Below, piece by piece: positions 1-11,983 of a DNA stretch of 39,421 nucleotides (position 1 is the first letter of the stretch; every line of letters begins with the position of its first letter). The position numbers and the translations under genes were made by a program. Source of the DNA: Acanthamoeba lenticulata (Eukaryota > Discosea > Longamoebia > Acanthamoebidae). The stretch covers positions 1 to 39,421 of the forward strand of contig NAVB01000308.1 of assembly GCA_002179805.1 (NCBI GenBank), given 5' to 3'. A model generated the notes under the pieces. The model made no database searches and was not told where the DNA came from. It saw only the letters and a program-made list of their open reading frames with translations.

Positions 1-57
1 TTAAAAAAGGGAGAACAAAAAAGGACTAAAAAGAACGAAAGCGAAAGAGAAGAGTAC

Positions 58-1985
58 CGCTTGCACAAACTGAGGAGTTTCGTGTAGGTGACGAGCGAGG
101 GGGAAACGTCCATGGTACGGAAGTTGCTCAGGATCGTGAGGGCCGATTGGACGTCGCCGTTTTTGAGTGGGCCGGCGAGGATGGCCTGCAGGGTGTAGGT
201 ATTTGACGCCATGTTGCGGTCGCGCATCATGTTGAAGATCCCCTGCATGCCTTCAATGTCGGCCGCCACGGCACAGCACCCCAGCAGCACATTGTAGGCC
301 GCTTTTATTCCCCAGTCCAGCCCGCTAAGTTTGTCAGCCAAGCGGTGCCAACTGGCATGCTGTGAAGAGGGGAAATGACGAGAGAAATACCGAGATCAGG
401 CACCATGCCCTGCTTCTGCATCACGCCCAGCATGGCGGTGCCCTTCTTCGCGTACTTGAGCCTGGTGGAGCACATCTTGGCGAACGTGGTCAACAGCTTG
501 CGCGTGAATGGCAACCCTGCTCCCTCGACGGTCGTCATGAGCTGTGTGCGCGAAAGTCTCAGAAGAAAGTCGTGAAGAGCATCATCATGAGCTCGACCAG
601 CGAAGAGAAGCCGACAGCGCTTCACTCAGTTTGGCCGGAAAGGAGGGAATGTACCCGGAGCGCGGCCTGGACTTCGGCGTTCTTGTAGCAGGAGAGCATG
701 ACGGCGGTGTAGAGCTCCACCGTGCGCTCGATGCCCCTCACTCGCATCTCCTCCATCAGCGAGAACGCCTTTTGACGGCCCGTGGGCTTGTCCAGCGCGC
801 CTGCGTGGGTAGTGGGAAAAAAAGATGAAGAAATAAGAATCTTTGGCTGCCTTCAACATTCGGCGGCAAACCAGGCGCCGGGTCGGGGACAAACGTACAA
901 ACGTGGATGAGGTGCGTGTAGTAGTACGTATCGAGCTGCAGGTCAGAGTAGGTCGCCAATTCGTGCGCCTTGTAAGCCTGGCATGTCAAGAGCCGGGCGA
1001 TCATAATCATCAATGACCGCGAGCCGACACATGGCAAGCAAAGGCTTGAAGAAGAAGAAAAAGAAAAAGGCGTACGTCCAAGGGCCTCCCGTTGGCTTGG
1101 GCCAAGCGAATGTAGTTTGTGAGCACGCGAATGTCGAGCGGGTTGCTGGCCTTGTACAGGTCCCAGATGTGATTCCCCGCTTCCTGCATGGCATTGGGGG
1201 GCTCCCATGCGTGAGAGGCTGGGAACGTGTTTCAAGGGGCTCTGGCCTGAGCGCATACCATGGAGGCGGGGAGGAAGGCGAGTCTCGCTAATATATTCTT
1301 GGCTTGACTCTTGTTGACCGCCTCGACCCGCATGACGAGCGCGAGCAGGTCCTTGCGCATCTGAGGCGATGCCTTCATCTCCTCGTTGAGCTCCATGCTG
1401 GCCGCGGAGAGCAGCGCGAGGAGCCCCGGCAGGCGGACTGGCCGCGGCAGTGGAGCGTGAGACGATGCGAGAAGAAGAGTCTGATCGCACGCGACTGTAA
1501 GGAAGGAGACTTACCTGCTTTGCTGGCACGGTGCTGGGCGAGCTCCGACGTGAATGCGTCGACTGTCATGCGCCGCAGTGGCTTTGACGAGGCAGACGTC
1601 TCTGTCGTGGTCGGCATGGGCATCGCGCCGGAGGCCGCTGGACTTGTCTGTTGGGCCACAGACGAGGAGTGCCGCAAGCACAGCGGCCTCCACCAAGAGC
1701 AGCGCTGCAGGCCGCCGAGCGCCAACCGAGTGCTGCTGGGCGAGCCTACCCGGAAGGGAAGCGGCAGCCGAGCGACAGCGGCGGCAGAGCTAGAGAGCGT
1801 ACGGGAAGCACGCGTGGCAAGGACCGGCACACCGCATGGGGCCGAGATGGATGTGGTCTTGGGAGACGCACCTACACATGAACCGCTGAAGATTTGCAAA
1901 TTGCGTCAAATTAGTGTCATTATTCTGGTGCCCATAAGAAGGAGTGCACATACGTGGGCTGCAGCGAACGCCCGAGTCGACGCAT
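58..1985 (-). CDS. Pentatricopeptide-repeat (PPR) protein, probably mitochondrial; 3' end beyond the left edge
   Basis: PPR proteins bind organellar RNA one helical repeat per base. Exons read in phase as 1985-1954, 1885-1515, 1437-1259, 1201-1076, 977-899, 800-655, 541-391 and 301-58; the next donor at 57 leads out of the window. The first exon is only 32 nt and supplies the ATG. The N-terminus is rich in Arg, Ser and Ala with few acidic residues (MRRLGRSLQPTGS, then RASRTLSSSAAAVARLPL), which fits a mitochondrial presequence. Degenerate 35-residue repeats follow, for example AFSLMEEMRVRGIERTVELY, then a run ending GVMQKQGMVPDLAAYNVLLG, then IFNMMRDRNMASNTYTLQAI and ILSNFRTMDVSPSLVTYTKL. About 440 residues are visible. 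The family call is firm. The RNA target is unknown, the organelle is inferred, and the first-exon join is the least certain part. Confidence 0.72.
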
Positions 1986-2180
1986 CGCTGTGAATCGGCC
2001 TCGATGTCCGACTGTGCCTGCTTTCCTTTTTCTTTTAAATTCTGATTCTGCTTTTTTCTTTTCATTTTCAAGCATTAAATATATTTTTTGAAGTCGTGTG
2101 TTCATTGCGCTGTCTAGAACCAAAAGTACAAGCCGCTGCCTCCTGGAAGGGGGCGATGACGGTTGGTTGTTGCGGCCGCT

Positions 2181-5100
2181 TCAGGCCGAAGGCCGAGAGA
2201 GGCCGGTATCGTCGTCGACGAGCGAGTCGAGGAAGGTGACGACGCTCTCCATGGTCGGCCGCTTGCTCCTGTTGGCGTGCCAACACTTCTTCATCGTCTT
2301 GCGGAACTGCGGCGGGCAGTCGTTGGGAATGGCCGGCCGGCGGCCCTCGAGCACGTCGAGCGAGACGCCCATGAAGTTGCGGCCGGCGAAGGGCTCCTTG
2401 CGGGTGAGCACCTGCCACATGACGATGCCAAAGCTGAACACATCGACGGCCTCGTCGTACTTCTCGCCGCGGATGATCTCCGGCGCCGTCCAGCAGGGCG
2501 TGCCGCAGCGCGTCATGGTGGCGTTCTCCTCCTTGATCCGCGCAAAGCCAAAGTCGGCCACCTTCACGTTCCAGGTCTCGTCGACGAGCAGGTTCGACGG
2601 CTTGAGGTCGCGGTGCACGATCACCGGCTGCAGCGAGTGGAGGTAGTTGATGCCGAGCGCCGCGCCGCGAAGCAGACGCAGCTTCTGCTGCCAGGTCAGC
2701 TTGATGGAGCTGTCGGCGAGAATGTCCTTGAGCGAGCCCTGCTTCATGAACTCGGTCACGATGCACAGGTTGGGCCTCTTCACACAGGCGCCCACGAAGA
2801 GGACGATGTTGGGGTGGTGCAGCTCCGAGAGGAAGGCCATCTCGGCGCGGAACTCGAGCATGCGGCGCTCGTCGAGCTTCTGCTTGATGAAGCGCTTCAC
2901 CGCCACGTCGACGCCCTTCCACTTGCCCCGGTAGACCACGCCGTAGGAGCCGAGGCCGACTTGCTTGCCCACTTGGATCTCGCCAAAGTCGATGATCCAC
3001 CGGCACAGGTTGGCCGACGTGAGGAAGGTGTCCTCCTTGAACATCATGCCCTCGCCCACCATCGTCTGCACGGTCTGGCGGCCCCTGCCCGGGCTGGTGT
3101 GGTCGTCGCTCGACATTGAGCCGACGGCCTCGGCCTCGGCCTCGCGCTCCTCGCTGCCGCTCGACGGGGTCCCGTTGTCGCTGTTGCCGTCCTTGGTGAC
3201 GCCGCCAAAGAAGCGGCCGGCCAGCTCGGGGACCTTGATCTCGTACAGCTTGGACCCGTTGGGTGCGTCGGGCATCTCGAACGTGCCCAGCTTGACGATG
3301 TTGCTCCTGTCGATCGTGGGCACCGGCGACGGCGTTGTCCCGCCCACCGGGGTCGTGCCGGCCTCGCTGATGGCCTTGAGCAGGGCGCGATGGGTCGTGT
3401 GGCTCACGAGGATCTGGCCGCCGTGGGTCATCGCCGTGATGCGGGCCGCGGCGTTGACCACCGGGCCGATGTACTCGACGCGGCGGGTCATCGGGTCGCG
3501 CACCAGGCGCGGCGTGCCGACGTGGATGCCCATGCGCACGCGGAGGCCCTTGAAGAGCACGCGATCGTCGGTGTCGCCCCACTCCTCGGCGGCGCCCGGG
3601 TGGCTGAGCAGGGCGTCGGGCCACTCGACGTCGAGCAGCGTGCGCTGGACCTCGCAGCACCAGGCCACGGCGTCGGCGGCGTGCTGGAAGGCCATGCAGA
3701 AGGAGCCCTCGCCGCTGTTGCGGTCCTTGAGGAACACGACCTCGTAGCCCCGGTGCCGCATGAGCGCCTCGCGCAGGGTCTGGTTGTGGAGCAGCGTGGC
3801 GTCGCGCATGGCCGCGGCGTTGAACTCCCACAGGGAGGCCGCCCGCGTGATGTCTGTGAACACGATGGCCAGCTCGCCCTCGGGCGGCCGCGAGCCGTCG
3901 GGGCTGGTCTGCACGCCCGACATGTGCTTCGAGCCGCCCGAGGAAGACGACGAGCCCGTCGAGATGGAGCCGTTGGTCGACGGCAGCGTCCACGAGCTGT
4001 AGGCGTTCTTGGCCAGGTCCTTGCCGGCCGAGTGGCCGCTGGATGAGGTCGATGTCTTGGAGGTGAACGACATGCCGGTGTTGGACGCCGAGGACTCGCC
4101 GTGCATGGCCGACAGGCGGGTCATGATCTCGAGGAAGGTCGGCCGCACGGTCGGGTCCTGGTGCCAGGCCGCGCGGATCAGCTCCTCGTACTCGGCCGGG
4201 CACGCCCCGGGCTCCTCGGGCATCCGCGGCCGGATGCCGTCCCTGATCACGGCCACGGCCACCGCCGCGGGGCTGCCGAGCCAAGCTCCCGGTTAATACC
4301 AGAAGTCTCAAAGCGATGGCTTGATTGGCCGGGGCGCGCACCTGAGACCAAAGTAGGGCTGCTCGCGGGTGAGGAGCTCCCACAGGATGATGCCGAACGA
4401 GTACACGTCTGCATGACGTCATCACCGCGCCACCTTAATGAGCATTCTGGCCGGCTGCAGCAGGTTGGTTGCTAAAGCTTGCACGTACCAGCCAGGATGA
4501 GATCGACGCCGGGCGATTCGTTGAGGATCTCGGGCGCGGCCCAGTGGACGCTGCCCACAACGTCCTTGCCAGTGCCCTTGACCTCCTCCTTGAAGCGGGT
4601 CAGGCCAAAGTCAGAGACCTTGGCGTTCTGGATTCGGCGCAAAGTCAAGACGTCAGCTCAACCCAGGGTTCACGTTGTCCATGAAATCGTGAACTGCTTG
4701 TGGCAACACGTACCCACTTGTTGTCGAGCAGCAAGTTGAGCGACTTGAGATCGCGGTGGACGATGCCCGACGAGTGGAGGAAGTGCATGCCCTTGGAGGC
4801 CTGGTAGGCCATCTTGGCCTTGAGGGCGAACGGAATCTCAGGAATCAGCTCGTTGTGCAGCAGCTGCGCCAGGTCCACATATACACGAGATCAGCAACTG
4901 CAAGACGACTGTTCAAGTGACTGAGCTGGAGACGCACGTCGTAGAGCGAGCCGAGCGCCATGAACTCCATCACGATACAGAAGTTGGGGGCCTTGGTCGA
5001 GGCCGCCATGAAGAGAACCACGTTCGGGTGCCGCAGCGAAGTCATCACGCGCACCTGGACATCACCGATCGATGAGCTTCAGCTGGGAGGAGTTGAGAGG

Positions 5101-8100
5101 CCTCGAACACACGAACCTCGTCCTTGAAGGCACGCTCGATGTCGCGAGTGATCTTCTCCGAGGCGATGACCTTGACGGCCACCTCGGTGCCCTTCCACGT
5201 GGCCTTGTGCACGGCGCCAAAGCCGCCAGAGCCCAGGGGCTCGCCCACGTCGAGCTCGCTGTAGTTGATCTCCCAGTCGTCGGTCGTCTTGCCGCTGCGA
5301 CGGGCGATGAAGAGCAGGAGCAGGATGACCGACAGCAGCACGCACGCGATGACCAGCGACACCGGGATCGTCACGCCTGGACACGAGAAAGACATCGTTG
5401 TTAACGAGCCTGCTGACGTCAGCATGACCAGGCAGAGCGCTCGGGCGTACCGAGGATGACGCCCAGGACGTCGTCGCTCCCCTTGATGTTCTCGCAGTAC
5501 CGGCCCTCGCGGTTGGTATCGCACACGCAGGCGTTGTTGGTGCACTGACCAGCGCTAGAGCACAGCTGGCCGTCGTTGATGCAGTTGTACACGTTGCTCA
5601 CCGGCTGGCCTTCGCAGGTGAAGCTCTTGAGCTGGCCCAGGAAGCGGCGCCACAGGTACTGTTCGGACGTGGCCAGCACGAGGCCCTGACTGCTTTACGC
5701 AGCGGTCAGTTTAGAGCGGACGAGGAGAGGACTCGGACCAAGACTTCACTAACATACCCCGAGGCGGTGGACGCGGCGCTTTCCGAGGTCTGGCTCCAGT
5801 AGAAAAAGTCGGCCAAGGTCTGGGCCCGCGAGCAGTCGGCCATGGACTCGGACCGGTAGATGAACGAGGCAAAGGCGGCAAAGGGCCAGCTCTCGTCCGA
5901 GGGCATGAGGATCAGGTCCGCGTAGTCGAGCTGCTCCTGCTCGGCCCGGGCCCTTATGGAAGTCGTGACCGGTGTCGCCGGGTCCGTGGTCGAGGTCACC
6001 GGAGCCAGATAGTCCCGCAGCGCGCTGTGAAGGGACGTCGCCGAGACGGAGACGGTGTAATTGTTCTTCTTGCGGATCGCCGCCGAGCCCAGGACGCGCG
6101 ACTGTAGCCCATGGCCACCGTCAGCAGGTTGAGGGACGAGACGGGGGAGGAGAGGAAGCCGACGTACGAGAGTGGTCTCGTAGGCCGTCCAGAAGCCAAA
6201 CGTGTTGGGAGTGCTAAACGCCTCGAGGGCCTCGGCGTTGGAGGCGACGCCAATGGAACGATTCGCGGTGTCGACCGGGAAAGTCACCAGGTCGCCCGGC
6301 GTGATCTGTGCAGCGTCCACCATCACCATGCCATGAGCACTGATGGCGACGCCAGGAATGTCGACTGTGGGACGTACGGTAAAGATGTCGGGCGCCGTGC
6401 GGTGGAGGGCGGTGGTGAAGAGCAGCGTGTAGGACGAAGGGACCGAGGTGGTCACGACCGTGATGCTGGCGTTTGGAAGCGCAGCAGAGACATTGACCGA
6501 GTTGAGCCTCTGGATACGTTCATCGTTCCACATCGTGATCTCGTTCATGTAGATGGCCGCGATGGTGTCGTAGTCCAACACGAGCTGCTCCGGCAGATTT
6601 AGGTTGTAGGCTGCATGCGTGCGCGCACGCGTGGTGAGCGAGGCTTCGTCACACCCGGGGGGGGGGCAAAGGCGTGTGTACCAGGGACTAGCGCAAAGAC
6701 GACGGCGGGCATGAGCTCGGCGTCGGTCATGTTGGCGCGCCACTCGTCCGACAGGCCGTCAGAAACGACGCCGTAGTGGAGATCACTCTTGGCCAGCTGG
6801 GTCTTGGCGCTGGTAGACGACGACATAAAGTACTTCATCTTGTTGGTGGACGACGTGCGCAGCACGCTCCACGACGTGAAGAGCGACAGGGACGAGCCGG
6901 AGCCGATGAGGTAGTTAGCCTGCAAGGCGCGTTCGCCCTTGCACTGGACCTGCGAGATGGCGTCGATGACGGTCTTGCGCAGCGAGACGTCGATCGGCAC
7001 GAAGTAATACTCGTCCGCTTCGTCCGAGGCTCTGCACCGGACGCCCAGCCGTCAGCTTTGCGGCGGACCAGCAGGGGAAGGGAACGGGGGTCACGCACGC
7101 GTCGTTCGACAGAATCCAAGCCACGAATTCGATCAAGTCGTTGACGAGGGAACACTGGTGGGTCTGCGTGTTCTGGGAGAGCGTGACGTAGAACAGATAG
7201 GCCAGCGGCCACGAGTTGGTGCCGTTGGCGTCTACAATGTTGACGGAAATGTCGCCGGCACTGACGAGGCCCGTGACCGAGGCCATGGCCGCTTGTACTG
7301 ACGAACTCGAGGGCTGGACCAGTTTCCCAGCACGGTTGTACAAGGCTATGTAGGACAGGTTGGCTGCGACGGCTGACGACCAACTCATGTAGGCCATGCT
7401 GTTGGGCGTTGTCTGTTTTTGTTTTTGTTTTTGTTTTTGTTTTTGTTTTTGTTTTTGTTTTTGTTTTTGTTTTTGTTTTTGTTTTTGTTTTTGTTTTTTT
7501 TTTTTTGAGAATTTGACTAAAAGAAAAAGGCCCATGACTACGGGGGGGGGCTCGAACCTTGAGGAAGGCAACCCTGTCGGCGTCGTACATGCTCGTCAGG
7601 GTGGCCCGGCCATCCTGGGCAGGGGGCAGGAGTGCCATCGACCGGTTGACCTGCAGCGAGTTCAGCACCTTCTTGAAGTCTGGGCTGAAAGACTCGAGGC
7701 CGAGCCTGACCACTTCGGTCAGAGACGTATTGTCGCCGTTGTCGTAGGCCAGCTTGATGAGTTCCGCCGGCAGGGTCAGTGCGGCGTTGTTTGAAATACT
7801 GGTGATGCGGGCGTCGTTCCAGGTCGTAATGTTACCAGCCCAAATAAGACCCAGCGTGTTTCGGTCGAGCACCTAAACATGGATTGGAGCACCCCACAAA
7901 CAACATGAACGATCAGTTTTTAACTCCGACCAATCGGGTACACCGGAAGAATAGCGGCGGAAAGGGAGCTCGTACGAGCTGATTGTTCGCCGGCAGTACA
8001 GGGATGTTGTAAGCCATGACCAGGGCCTGCCCCACGATGGGAAACTGCGACAGAGCGTAGTAATCCAGAAGCACTTTCGGAATGCCTGTGTTGAGACCCA

Positions 8101-8479
8101 AGAAGTCCTATTTTTGTTTGGGACGTAATCTGAGTTAGCCGCCCCAGGGTTACAAAAGATGTTCGCGTGGCGTGTTTATACCGCTTGTCCCGTGGCATAC
8201 GTTACGATGCCAGGGGTGCTTTCCATCGCCCTGTAGGCAAACCTGTGTGCAAAAAACAATGATGTTGAGGACCGGAGTTGATGAAGATGGAAGATGGAAG
8301 AGAAGAAGGTGTATAGCGCACGTGATGTCGTCGCGGGTGTAGCGGTAGCTTTTCGCCCACTGCGCGAGAGCGTCCGTCGCTGTGGGAGTGCCGCAGCCTA
8401 TAAGCTGGACGCCGTCCGCAAGGCCGTAAAAGATGCCAAGGGCCAGAAGAAGCGAGGCACAGAAGATCAAGAGTCTCAT
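2181..8479 (-). CDS. Receptor-like hybrid: tandem PstS-like ectodomain, EGF motif, TM helix, TKL kinase, class III cyclase, second TKL kinase
   Basis: Exons: 8479-8322, 8242-8182, 8107-7976, 7872-7558, 7412-7099, 7031-6682, 6610-6168, 6101-5758, 5689-5451, 5376-5117, 5054-4938, 4863-4714, 4627-4489, 4408-4342, 4272-2181; these sum to 1,726 residues. A signal peptide (MRLLIFCASLLLALGIFYGL) is followed by two phosphate-ABC-binding-protein (PstS)-like modules (about 25-330 and 350-705; LGLIWAGNITTWND and AAIYMNEITMWND are matching segments). An EGF-like Cys motif (about 735-770) and a membrane helix (about 787-812) come next. Kinase 1 has GSGGFGAVHKATWKG, HRDLKSLN, SDFGLTRF and APEIL. The cyclase domain (about 1160-1345) has FTDI, GEGSF and VNAAARI. 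Kinase 2 (about 1455-1710) has GLGSYGVVYRGKWKG, HRDLKPSN, ADFGFARI and APEII. Both kinases keep all catalytic motifs. It is probably a surface sensor linking an extracellular ligand to phosphorylation and cyclic nucleotide signalling; the ligand is unknown. Related kinase-cyclase hybrids are known in Acanthamoeba. Confidence 0.85.
7415..7506. repeat. Hexanucleotide (GTTTTT)n microsatellite plus poly-T, intronic
   Basis: About 13 perfect GTTTTT units followed by a T run. It lies in intron 4 of the receptor kinase-cyclase gene (7557-7413). On the transcribed strand it reads (AAAAAC)n and directly abuts the 3' splice site. Confidence 0.95.
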
Positions 8480-9010
8480 GGCAAGGCGATGGACTGGTAA
8501 TGTACACACAAGTAGGCGGCCAAGACTCACAGCTGTGCCCGCCAGCCAGCTGGTTTATGAGAGAGTGTGTGGTGCTTGGAGGTTGGAAGGACGAATGTTT
8601 GGGGCCATAACGGGCGGGGTTTGTTCCTCGTCCTGCCGTTGCCAGCTGACAGCTCTTGTGCGCCCTTAGGTATCCGATCATGAGTTTTTAGGTTTGTTGA
8701 AAGGCAGCAACGCAGCTCGCCAAAACGGCAGCCAATGGCGAATGAGCATTTCCGTGGCTTTGCTCACCGGGGTTGCATAACTCACGGTCTGGGGTGCCAC
8801 CCCCTTCCAGCAGCGTCTTCTTTAGTGGCTTGCGGGGTGCTGCCGCCTGGAGCCAGCGAGTGGCACGCCACCGCTGTCTGGTAGCGCGGTTTCGTGTTCT
8901 GCAAGTGTGCGCTGAGACCGCGGAGAAAAACAGAAACGAAGATCAGCGAGAAAAACGTAGAAAATGGCTGGTGAAAACAAGATAAACATTTTTCTTCACA
9001 CACAGGCAAG
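8480..9010. promoter_or_regulatory. Divergent intergenic region between receptor kinase-cyclase and DEAD-box helicase
   Basis: This 531-bp gap separates two start codons that face away from each other, so it must hold both promoters. A CCAAT-like motif (cagccaatgg) lies near 8730. The sequence just before the helicase ATG (cttcacacacag, then gcaag and ATG) looks like a 3' splice site, so the helicase 5' UTR may contain an intron. I see no convincing TATA box and no additional gene. Confidence 0.4.
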
Positions 9011-11983
9011 ATGGAGAAGCCCGCCAAGGACAAGACTACACCAGCAGCTGAGGCCGGTGCTGGCCCAGACCAAGTGAAGAGAAAACGAAAAAGGAAGCAC
9101 GCTGGAAGCCGAAAGAAGCCGACGGAGAATCTGGGAACGGCGGAGCAGCAAGCCGCGCCAAACACTGAGGCTCCAACTGCGAACCAGCTGCCGACTGCAC
9201 AGCCCACCAGCACTTTATCAGCCAAGAAACGGAAGCGGAGTGAGGATGCCGCTCCGACAGGAGCTGGGGCCAACCCAATCTCCGCTCCGGACCCAACCCC
9301 AAGCCCCCAGCCGAAACAAGAGCGCAAGGACAAACGGCAGCGCCGCACCTCTGCGCCTGCGTCCGTTCCGTCATCTGGCACAACAGTACTTGATTCTCCC
9401 TCCGGCATTCTTGAAGCTCAAGCTCTTGATTGAGTGTTTGCGTGGCCAGGAAGTGGCAAGTGATGCTGCAACATTGGAAGGGGAGGCGGAGGCTGTGGAA
9501 GAAGCCCCAACGGCGGCCCCCTTGCCTGAGGAGGTCAAGGAGGAGGAGAACCTTCCCGTGGAGGTGCTGGGCTCCAACGTCCCTGCGCTCGAGACCTTTG
9601 CCGAGTGCCGGCCGCTCCAGGTCAAGGACGGGTATGGCTCCAGGCCTCTTGCCCTTCCACCGCATGCCGCTTACGTGGGCCGATACCCCTCCGGAGCGCA
9701 GGGTGCTGCTGAACAACATCACCAAGAGCGGCTACACGAAACCCACGGCCGTGCAGCGACACGCCATCCCCATTCTCCTGCAGGGCCGCGACCTCATGGG
9801 CTGCGCGCGGACCGGTACACGTCCCTGCGCCGCCTTGGGGCCATCGGGGGTCCGCCAGCCTGACCGAGTGCCTCGTGCGCACGTGTGATGCACGGATGGC
9901 GGCAGGGAGTGGCAAGACCGCGGCCTTTTTGTTGCCGATCATCGCCGGGCTGCTGAGCGAGGACAAGCGCAAGGGCGAAGCCGCTGGCGTGGGCTGGCGC
10001 CACACCTACCGGGCCTACCCGGTCGTCATCATCCTCGTCCCTACGCGTGAGCTGGCCATGCAGATCTATCAGGAGGCTCTCAAGGTGCCAACGCTCTGTT
10101 TTTTATGGATCAGCTCCATTGCGACATCTGACCTACGATCATCATTGTGGCAGTTCACCGAATCCACGCCGATCAAAACGTCGGTCGTGTACGGCGGCAC
10201 GTCGTACGTGGCGCAGTCGCGGCTGCTCGAGAAAAACGGCTCTGACATCTTGGTCGCTACGCCCGGTACCGTCCGCGGCTCTACGCGTTCATGTGGCCAT
10301 ACCGAGCCTCAGGCATCATTTCTCACGGAGTGGTCGCGCGGGGTGCGCAGGACGTCTTCGGGACATGATGGAGAAGGACAAGGTCTCCCTGAGGCTGGTC
10401 TGCTACCTCGTGCTCGACGAGGCCGACCGGTAGCTCTTTCACATCACTGTCCTCGTTGGAGCGGCTGCTCACACATAATGACGCGCTCGCGCGGGACTAT
10501 TTGGATGCATCACCACAGGATGTTGGACATGGGCTTTGAGCCTCAGATGCGTGATCTCGTGGAGACGCGTGACATGCCCAAGGAGAGGCAGACCATCCTC
10601 TTCTCCGCGACATTCCCCATCGCCATCAGGTCTCCACTCCCCATCGATTGGAGCTGAGTCGACATTCATGGCACTCACATGAGTGAAAACGATCCTTCGC
10701 CGCACGCAGAACACTGGCGGCTGATTTCCTCAAGAAGGACGTTGTGACGGTGACCGTGGGTCGAGCCGGCTCGACCACGCAAGCCATCAAGCAGGTACGT
10801 CCCGAAATCCATCTTTCCCGCATTCCTCTCCTCTGGCGGTGACAATCTCTCGCTCGCGTCGACAACATTCGACGTCGACAGGTGTTCAAGCAGGTTCAGA
10901 ACGCAAGCCACAAGTGGACCATGCTGCGTACCGAGCTGCAGGGACTCACAGAAACGGATCGCGTCCTGGGTAGGCAACATTATTCCCTCCAACGCGTTGC
11001 GCAGAAGAACTGTCTCAGTACAACTAACACCACTTACCTCCTAGTGTTTGTGAAGAAGAAGCACAGGACACAAGAAGTCTGCGATTATTTGCAGGTTGCG
11101 CCCCCTATCCTTATTTTTGATACAACTCTTTATTCATATTCCAACTAGCATAAATACTAGAATATATTTTTATGATCGTTATTGATCAATAAATATACTC
11201 ACGCAAATATTTAGAAGGGGGGCGTTGAAGCGGTCGTGATTCATGGTGACCTGGAGCAGCGCGACCGGGACTTTGCCATGAAAAGGTAATTTGTGGTGCA
11301 TGCATCCCCCCACACCGCAAGCTGCTCACTGTGGCTTGGGGAAATCATACAGCTTCCGTGCGGGAAAGGCACGCGTGCTCATTGGCACCGCGGTCGCGGA
11401 GCGTGGTCTGGACATCGAGAACGTGACCAAGGTGGTTTCCAATTTTACTCTAATTTGTGCTGCAAAGTGGGGGGCAAGGATCATCTTTGATCTCACCGTG
11501 AACGCTGTGCTGCTGCTTTTCTCCGTACAGGTAATCATTTTTGACATGCCCACTGCCATAGATGACTACGTACACCGAATTGGCCGAACGGGGCGCGCCG
11601 GCCATGTCGGCCTCGCTGTTGCGTTCTTTGACCCTGAAGTGCGTGCTGCCTCTTTGCCTCGTGAGTAGCATCTCATACGAGCTGTTGTGGTCGCGAAAGC
11701 TCATCACTGCTGTTCCCGTCGTCTCGTGTGCGCGTAAATGTTGTCTCGCTCGACCACCCCCCAGGTCGACAGCGGCATCGCGCCGGAGGTGTTGCGGCTT
11801 CTTCGCGAGGCCAAGCAGGAGGTGCCGCACTGGCTCGAGGCGCTGGCTGGCCAGACCAGACAGGCCAAGGCAGCCAAGAAGCCGCAACAGCGCGGTGGCA
11901 GAGGCGGCCGAGGTGGCGGTCGAGGCGGACGGGGCGGCAACCGCCGTGGCGGGCACAAACCCCGACCATTCCGCGGCCAATAA
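9011..11983 (+). CDS. DEAD-box ATP-dependent RNA helicase, DDX3/Ded1/Vasa type, with RGG-rich C-terminus
   Basis: Exons: 9011-9385, 9450-9631, 9702-9814, 9906-10084, 10154-10265, 10351-10429, 10519-10629, 10710-10794, 10882-10969, 11045-11094, 11215-11285, 11353-11431, 11531-11638, 11765-11983; total 616 residues. The first 180 or so residues are charged and disordered, with KRKRKRK and KKRKR basic clusters that could be nuclear or nucleolar signals. Helicase motifs in order are Q (GYTKPTAVQ), I (ARTGSGKT, split by an intron after ARTG), Ia (PTRELA), Ib (ATPGR), II ([15 protein letters not shown]), III (SAT), a VGRAGST segment, and V/VI ([24 protein letters not shown]). The tail is [21 protein letters not shown] and probably binds RNA. 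The order and spacing of motifs and the VGRxGST segment point to the DDX3/Vasa branch. The family is firm; the exact orthology is inferred. Confidence 0.9.

Noticed and set aside
7396..7800. Plus-strand open frame with a long Cys-Phe repeat.
   Set aside because: It is the translation of the (GTTTTT)n microsatellite plus the antisense of receptor exons.
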